From: Mycteria americana
Lineage: Eukaryota > Chordata > Aves > Ciconiiformes > Ciconiidae
Length of the DNA: 64,000 nt
Reading direction: 5' to 3'
NCBI RefSeq assembly: GCF_035582795.1
Contig: NC_134365.1
Coordinates: 127,077,577-127,141,576 of the forward strand
The position numbers were made by a program, and so were the translations under genes. Shown here piece after piece: positions 53,601-62,600 of this stretch (within the stretch, counting starts at the first letter, position 1; each line of letters opens with the position of its first letter). Under the pieces are notes generated by a model, which was given only the letters and a program-made list of their open reading frames with translations, did no database searches and was not told where the DNA came from.

Positions 53601-56600
53601 GTGGAAGAGTATAAGAGAATGAAATTGGGAAGGAAGACAAGGAAGTGTAATTCAAGAGGGGTGGCAAATTCTTCTGGGTACAAGAGAATGCTATGGAGGT
53701 GACCTAGGTGTTCTTACCCAAACAGGGCAGTTGTAGGTGTGGTACAACACCCGGGTAGGTTCTGGATACTGATGAGTTATTCTGGAACAGCTATCTCCAG
53801 GTGTAGGCTTTTCCTTATTTTTGAGGAAAAAAGAAAAATGTTGGTATTTCGATTAACTAGAGATATTTCATGTTAATGAGCAAGGTTTCTTGTTTGGTGC
53901 TGATGCAAGACCCCTTTTTTAAAGAAAAAGGAAATTAAGCTTAAATATCCACTGAGAAGCTCTGTTTATGAATTGATATATTTTGCAAACTATTCATACT
54001 GTACATAATGAATGCCCGCTAGTAGTTAGTTCTAGAGACCTGCTTGTTTCTTATGTGCTGTAGCCGATAAAGATAGTATTAGAGCTCAGTGAATACTGTG
54101 CTCATTTATGTAATAAACTTTAGATGGGGAAACTGCTAACAAAACTGATTTTTCCACAGACATTCCTGAACATGTTTGTTGACAGCAATCAAGATGCACG
54201 AAGGCGATCTGTAAATGAAGACGATAACCCACCTTCTCCTATTGGAGGAGACATGATGGATTCTTTGATATCACAGCTTCAACCCCAGCAGCCACCACAG
54301 CAACCACAACAACAGGTACCCTCCAGGCAAAATAAGAACTGCTTATTGTCTTCCACAACTGTAGGTTTTTAAGAACTTGCATTCTAAAAGGATTAGCAGT
54401 AAAAAATGGAAAGGGAGACTAAAAAACTGCTCTGCTGTGGAATTCCTCTTGGGGCAAAATGTATTAATTTATTTTGCCATTTCTCATTCCAGTGTAAACA
54501 GCCCATAGCATATGAACAGCAGCTTTGGAAGGTCACATGAGACTTGCTGCCTTAGAAGCAAAGGACTGAGGGAGGGAAAGCGACTGTTTAAGATAAAAGA
54601 TGGGAGGGGGAGTTAGGAGGCTTCTCTTTATAAGGTGGCAGTTAAAAAGGAATGAGGTGCAGAGGTATTATGTCTTGAGGAAAAACTGCAAAAAGTCCCT
54701 GAAAAAGATAGTAAGCACTGAACAAGGTGATACAAAGAATGAAATAACTATGTTGATGGACCTATCAGATTTCATAGGTGAGGACCAAACTCTCATTAGT
54801 ATTCTCCTGCACATACTTAACTTTAGTCTTAGTACAAAATGATCAAAGATTTTCATTGTCCTGTGTTGACAATTTCAGCCATTTGCAAAACAGGCAGGAG
54901 CATCGGGACCATATCCTCTTACTTCACCACCCACCTCCTATCACAACACAGTGACGCCATCTCCGTCTATGATGCACACGCAGTCACCAGGTAAGATGGC
55001 TGAGAGTTTGTGTGCTAATCATGTACTGGAAATGCTCTTTGTGTGTGTGCGTGTTTTTTCTATTATTTGAGCTGTGTTTAGCTCCAAATTAGCCAAGAGA
55101 ATGCACCTTATATTGTGGAAAAATAGCAAAGCAGTCCTGCCATGCATGTTTTGGAAAGTACATTTTGAAGCTAAAAAAACATTCAGCGGAACTGTCATCT
55201 TTAGCTATGTAATATTTGGGAGTGTTTCATTCTTACAGCTTACGACTTGCTCAGATCAAAACCTGTTAATTTTAAATACCTGCTTTTTCAGAAAAGCTTT
55301 TCATCACCAAAGCTCTGCTTTCTGCTCCCAGCTGTTACAGTGCAACAGCTGAAAATATTTAAATTTGGGGAAGGGCTGGGCAGGGGGGAAATGCCATTCT
55401 TCAAGCCAAGTATCTTGGAAAGTTTCCTTTGTGTGGTGAATCAATCTGGAAAATATAACACTCATGCATGTACAAAATACAGCCTTTGAGTGCAAAAACA
55501 AATCCTCATGAATCTTGTTTGCTGTCTCCCTAAAAAGGGGATAGCTGTAGCAGTTGATAGAAAAAATTGTAACAGAAAAATGGGAAACGTGTATGTTGAG
55601 TGATGTGATGTCTTTGATTAGGAAATTTGCATGCTGCAAGCTCACCTAGCGGAGCTTTAAGAGCACCATCACCAGCATCCTTTGGTCCAACTCCTTCACC
55701 TTCCTCTCTTGGAATCACAATGGGACAAACAGCTAACTTTGCCAGCCCACATGGTGAGTTCTTTACTGGCAGGTGTATGTATAGTGACAGGGAGAGCACA
55801 TTTGCTTCTTGAAATTAAGTCTTCTGGAGCAGACTTAAAGTTAATTCAGAAAAATTTGTGTTTTGTAATTGGCTTAAGTAGCTGCTTTCATACATATGGT
55901 GTAACTTCTAACAGTAGTCAACAGTAGCTGCATGGCACGTTGAGGTGTTCCTAATACTTTAAAAACTGACTATCAGTCACTCTTTCCTGCTTACTAATGT
56001 GGGGAAATTCCGTGTGGTCAATGGCTGCAGCTTTTAATGAGCATTGTCTCTTGTTAGATTAGTTAATGTGTTTTCACTGCTTATGTTTCCTGGAAAAATA
56101 ACTGCAACAGGTTAGAAATTCAAATACTTGCAATTTGAAAATGTTGTCAGAGTCTTGCTGGTTTGACATACATATATGCGAGCAACGTGCTGTTTGGTTG
56201 TTTCCTTTATTAAGTTTTTTCGGAAAGCTGCCAAAACAATTGTTTGTTGTAATCACAGTGCATTGGAAACCATTCTATAGATCACAATAAATGAACAGTT
56301 CAGATCGTAATTTTAGCACGCCAATTTAACTGTCAAGATGAACAAAGTGAGATAGACCTACAACAGACTATTTAAGAAGCTTGTTCTGACCAGTCTTTAT
56401 AGCAGCGTACAAAACCAAAGATACTTTTGCAGAGATAACTGCAAGATGCTGAATAGATAAGGAACAGTCTAGCTGACACTTTTATTTGCTAAGGAGCAGC
56501 AGAAGTCCAAGGCAAGAGCTCTTTTTAGTTTACATCCCGTTACATGTTGAACATGCTGATTTGCCTTAAAGTTGAATTTTATTTTACTTTTTAAAAAATA

Positions 56601-59600
56601 CAACCAGAAAACCCTTGAATCTATATCTTGATTCCTCCCCCCATTATGTTTTTTTATATGGTTGTAAAATAGAGTCTAAAAGCTTGCAGACACTTTCATG
56701 CTTTACAGATTTTGGTAAGCCCTTTTTTAGATTTCTAGATTAGAAAGCCTTGTACTTTTTAAAAAAAATAATAATGGTCTTGTAACATCTGTAGGTACCA
56801 TAGACCCAAGCTCACCATACACCATGATGTCACCCAGTCAGCGTGCAGGGAACTGGCCAGGATCTCCCCAGGTCTCTGGTCCATCACCAGCAGCACGAAT
56901 GCCTGGAATGTCACCAGCCAACCCTTCCCTTCATTCACCTGTCCCAGATGCCTCTCATTCCCCACGAGCTGGAACAAGTAGGTTTCTTTATCAGTGTTAT
57001 GACTGTGAAACACTCATGTTTAACATTTCTAGTTCTGTTCTTTTTGGTAGCTCTTTGTGTGTCAGCCTAACAGTCCTTACTGCCCTTGTGCAGTAAAATA
57101 TCTAAGGAAATGAAGCCTTTATTCTGTCCTCGTTCAAGTCTTCTGTAACGAATTGGAAAGTGAGTTAAATCATACAGCATAAACTTCAGCAGGATTGATA
57201 CCTCTTGTTTCACTGCAGAAATTAGTCTTAAACTATTGAGCTTCGTGACTGAGAGAAAATTCTTTGAAATGAAAGCAATGATAGGCATATTTGCCTACCC
57301 AAATACTAACTTTTCACATCATAGAGTTGTAATGCTGCTCTTGCACAACTGATTTAGCCATCTTTACATCTCATTGAGTTTGTTGTACAAACCTGCTATC
57401 TGCTGGCATGCTGCAGGAAAAGGGAATAAGATTTTAATGTTACTGAGACTCTTTGCATGTGTGGAGCATTGAAACTCTAATTCTTTGACTTCGTCTATCT
57501 GTTGCCTATCACTAGGCAGCCAAGTTCTTAAATAAGAAGGATTAAGCTTTGGCCCAGAGAACTCATTGCTTGTATAGTGACAACAAATAAAGTAAACACG
57601 TATCTTATGTTTTAGCTTAAATCCTTCCTTACTGCAAGTACTTTTTCCGTATCAATAGGTTCCCAAGCAATGCCGACGAGCATGCCTCCACCTCGTAAAC
57701 TACCTCAGCGTTCTTGGGCTGCATCCATACCTACGATCCTCACCCACAGTGCCTTGAATATTCTGCTATTGCCCTCTCCTACCCCTGGGCTTGTGCCGGG
57801 ACTAGCTGGCAGCTATCTTTGCTCCCCTCTTGAGCGATTCCTTGGATCAGTTATTATGAGGAGGCATCTTCAGAGGATCATACAACAGGAAACGGTATGG
57901 TTTAGGTTGTTTTAACATTGACCTGCGAGTATGACTTCACAACTGTTCTTTTGCATGCTTCTGTACTCCATGTCTTTCAAATCAGGCACAAACTGAAATG
58001 CTTCAAATATAATAAGTCTTTGCTGTTGGACTTCTGCTATACTTCTGAATCTTGCTGTCTAAAGTGTCAAAATTTAGAAGAAGCATTTAGTTCTGCTTCT
58101 TTTCCGCACAAATTAGAAGTGGAAAGCCTGTTTGGTCAGGTGAAATTTGGTAACTGACATGATAGCACGACTATGACCAGATTTTCAGATGCCATGGCTT
58201 CTGTGAGTTTAGCATGTCCGTTGGGGGTTAACTAGAACAGCCACAGGGTTACTGTGGATGCCACTACTTGGCAGGAGTGCCCAAGAAATTAGTTACTAGT
58301 TGACAATAATTGAACTGCTCAGTCGTGAATGTTGCTTTAGGGTTTGGGACAGACAACGTATGCCTCTTCGCTTCTTTGGCATTGATTCAGTGACAAAGAA
58401 GCCAAATCTTGCATAAGCTTCGTTCTCAAGGCAATTTTACCTGTATACAAATACCACATGTTTCTTTCTGGAAAGAGGGCAGATTGATCACTACAGTCTT
58501 GGGAGTGAATACGTGTGTGTGTTCATGCTATTTAACGAATGACTGATTGAACGTGATACTTCTTTTTGTGCAGCTACAGTTAATAAACTCCAATGAACCG
58601 GGTGTAATTATGTTTAAGACGGAGGCACTGAAGTGCAGGGTTGCTCTCAATCCCAAAACCAACCAGACCTTGCAACTGAAAGTAACACCTGAAAATACAG
58701 GACAGTGGAAATCAGAGGAGTTACAAGTTTTGGAGAAGTTCTTTGAAACAAGGGTATGTACTCAAATTATTAATGTTTAAATTTTTGTGCATTGCTTTTA
58801 ATCTCTAGTGGTGTTTTGAGTGGTACTGCTGACTTTCATTGGCATGTGTAAGGGCTGCAAAATATAAAATCAACAGCTGTGCATGCTGGTTACCTTATTA
58901 AATGATACAGGTATTATCTAAATAGGTAGTACTAAATAGTGTCTTTCTTTAGGTTGCAGGACCACCTTTTAAAGCAAACACCCTAATAGCCTTCACAAAA
59001 TTACTAGGGGCTCCAACGCATATCCTCAGGGACTGCGTACACATCATGAAACTTGAGCTGGTAAGTTAACTGCTCTCTTCAGTTCACTCAACTTTGGTTA
59101 TTATATTTTAAAAAAAGGTGCTGTATCTTTATCTATAAACGCATAAATTAGTCTAAATGTGTATATATATGTTATTTAGTGTTAATAAAGAAGTTCTCAT
59201 TTTACTACTAGCTCTCCTGGAAACTCCCAAAATTTCTCCTTTAAACTGATGATTTTGAGAAGCTGCAGGCACGTTACTGCACAACAGGCACATGCATAGA
59301 CTGGCTGGAATCTTTCTGATTGTATTCTTGTTTACCCTATGCTCAATTCTTTCAGAGTTATTCTGACTTATGCTAAACCTGGCAGCATCTGCAAGTTTAG
59401 CTAGAGAGGCACATTCTACTTTCTAGCGCTTCCCTAGTTCACAGCCATGTATGTCACTGACACGAGACCTTTGCTGTTCTTTCTCTGTGCTGCTCTTTCT
59501 AAACAGTTTCCTGATCAGGCAAGTCAGCTGAAATGGAATGTGCAGTTTTGTTTAACAATTCCTCCCAGTGCACCGCCAATTGCGCCTCCAGGAACACCTG

Positions 59601-62600
59601 CTGTTGTGCTGAAATCCAAAATGTTGTTTTTTGTAAGTAGAGCTATCTGTTTTATAATTTTGTGGGCTGCATGTCTTTGAAATCATCACGGGTTAGTAGC
59701 AAAACATAAGCATGCTGTATCTGACAACTGTAATAGCTAAAAATGTTCTGCTGTTCAGAAGCCTAGATTTGCGTGCATCTCTTTTGTAATGAGTTCAGTT
59801 AGTAATCCTCTTCTCCCTCCTATTAAAAGCACAGCAACTCTTCATGTTTTATGTTCTTGGAGAGATGTTGACAATATATAAAGTTCAGTTCCCTCTGGGC
59901 TGCGGGTATCTTCGAATACTCAGCTTCTGGGTGTTTTGTTCTTCTTTGAGGCACTAACCACCTAGATTAAGTGATATACACATTAGTGGTGCTGGGAAAG
60001 GATAGCAGGAATGAGATGTTTAGAACAAATCTATATTAGTGTGGTCTCTGAGGCAATGCTCACTGTAGGGTGCTTTTGAGAAGAAAATAGTCTACACCTG
60101 ATTGACAACTTCTCTGTTACAGAACTGATGTCTGAAAACTGAGGGGGTGGAAGTGCATGCTGTCTGTAGGCCTAGAGCGTTTAACTGTATCAGAAGTTGC
60201 ACTGAAGTATGTGGTCGTTCAATGTAACGCACTTCTTGTTTTTTCCTGCAGCTCCAGCTAACACAGAAAACAACAGTCCCACAGGAAGCTGTTAGTATTA
60301 TTGTCCCAATTATTTATGATATGGCTTCGGGTACAACGCAACAGGCTGACATTCCCAGGCAGCAGAACTCTTCTGTTGCTGCTCCAATGATGGTTAGCAA
60401 TATTCTAAAGAGGTTTGCTGAACTGAATTCACCACGAACAGGTACTGTACATGTCCAGTAGATATATTCTCTTCACCCAGACATCTGTGACAAATCTCCA
60501 ATGTAAAACTAAACCTCTCTTAAGTCTGAATTCTTCTTGGTTTCTATCATACTTCTTTAGTGATTACAAACTCCTCATGTGACAGGCAATACATAACTTA
60601 ATAGCAAGTACTGGCAACACAGCAGAAGGTTACACTGATGATTCAGGCTGGATTTTGCTGTTCTGCCCAAGTGATAGAATGCACTTTTTGTTGGCCCAAT
60701 TCTTGCTGCACAGTAGGAATCATAGTTTTTAACAAATGGGCCCAGAATGAGTCACAAGAAATATGCTATGGTCAAGTATCACTTTACGTGGTTAATTATG
60801 AAGTTATTGACCTTAACAGTAGAATATAAAGGGATGTTAAAATAGTTATCGGAACTTGTCCACGTGCTGTGAATGATTAAAAAGTAATTGGAGTGATTGT
60901 ATACTCCTTTGTCAGTTGTGTACACTAACAGAGGCGCATACAGTTCTGCCCACCAAACGTGCTGTGAAGTGTTTGAGCTAAATAGGTTGTTCTGAATGTT
61001 CATTGGCCCGTAGGTAGTGCACTGTGAGCAGCGTTGTGCTTTGCTTTCCCTCTTGTCATGCGCTTTTTTTTTTTTTTTTTAAATATCGAAACACTGAACA
61101 ACAGTAGCAGGTTCTTTGGGCAGCATGTTGTCTGTAAGCAGTCTTTGGGGTCCTAATACACAGATGGCTCATAAGAACAATAACTTTCAGTTCTGCTGTA
61201 GTTACATGCTGAAGAACAAAGCCTTTTTCCAATAACCCAGTGAATAGGTTGAAGTTGTGAATCCAGCAGTTGAATTCTACTTCTGTATAATTATTCATCT
61301 CGTTGTTATGCGGTAATTTTAACTATGCTTGATGGTTTATTTCGATTGCTAGAATATGAGCAATGTTTATCTTAAATTGGTGTGGATATGCATACATTTC
61401 TGAAAACTGTGATGAGATTTAAATTAACATGCATTTTCTGTTTAACATATATTAATAGTGTAGGTAAATAGGAGAGAGAATAGCCTTGAGGGCGAGTGGG
61501 GTTACCTGTAAGAGTTCTGTATGTGGTACAGAACTGTTGTTTGTATAGCACTTTTATTTCAAGCTACGTTAACTAAACTTCAGGTGTTTCTTCTGGAAGG
61601 TGCTTCCCCACTGAGTTCCCCTAGTGTGGGGAAGGGTAGATACTTGTTTTGCTGTTTGTTATTGCACTAAGTTGTGTTTTAAGGTAAACCCTCCACAAAA
61701 CACCGCAGCATAGGGAGTAATTGTCAAAGCTACTCTTGAGTATCCCAGATGAGATGTCTTCTGATGATCAGTAGATAGATAGGATAGATAATTTTTGTTT
61801 GTCACACAAGTTTTGAAGTAGTTTGGGAATGCAGTACAGGGAGCAGAGTATAGACAGGGAAAAAATGTGTATAAAAAGAGCTTGTGGCCCCAAGCAGGAC
61901 CTTATCCAGGCAAAGAAGAATGTAGGTAGCTGAGCAGAGGATATTTCTAGTAGTCTTTCCTCTGACTTCTAAAAGAAAGAATGAGTCTGCCTGGATTTAT
62001 TTATTTAATTAATTAATTCCACCATCACCACCCAGCCAAAGTAGGATCTTCCCTGAGGACACTTGAAATGCAATTTCCTGTGTTCTTACTGTCAAAACTT
62101 ACATTATTATATCTAATAAAAGAGAACAAGATACCTTCTTTTCTTTGCCATTGAAAGGTGATAGGAGAGCCAACAGATGAAAGTAGATAGTTGGGAGACT
62201 TCTTTTACAACAGCAGTACATGGGAAATCCCAGATGCATATCCTTTCTCTTCTGATGCTATTGTGCTGTACCCAGGATTTTCCTACCTGTGTTAGCTCTT
62301 CTGCTGCACTAACTGCAATTTGCTTGGTTAAGGGACTTTTTCACTGTTTCAGTCAGAAAGGACCAGGGCTTCCCATCATGCACGTGTGATATTACTGGCA
62401 CTTTTCATTGTAACCCGTAATCAGTGTTGCCTCATTTTGGCTGTATCTTTTTTACCTTTCTCTCTTTGTGAGAAAGTATTTTGTATTCAGCGTAATTTTC
62501 CTCTTAATAAAATGGTAGTGCCTGAAAAGTAAGTTCTTTTGGAAGAGTTTTCTTTTCAGATCTGTGGGCAAACACATTCTGCTGTGTTTAACAGTAAAAT

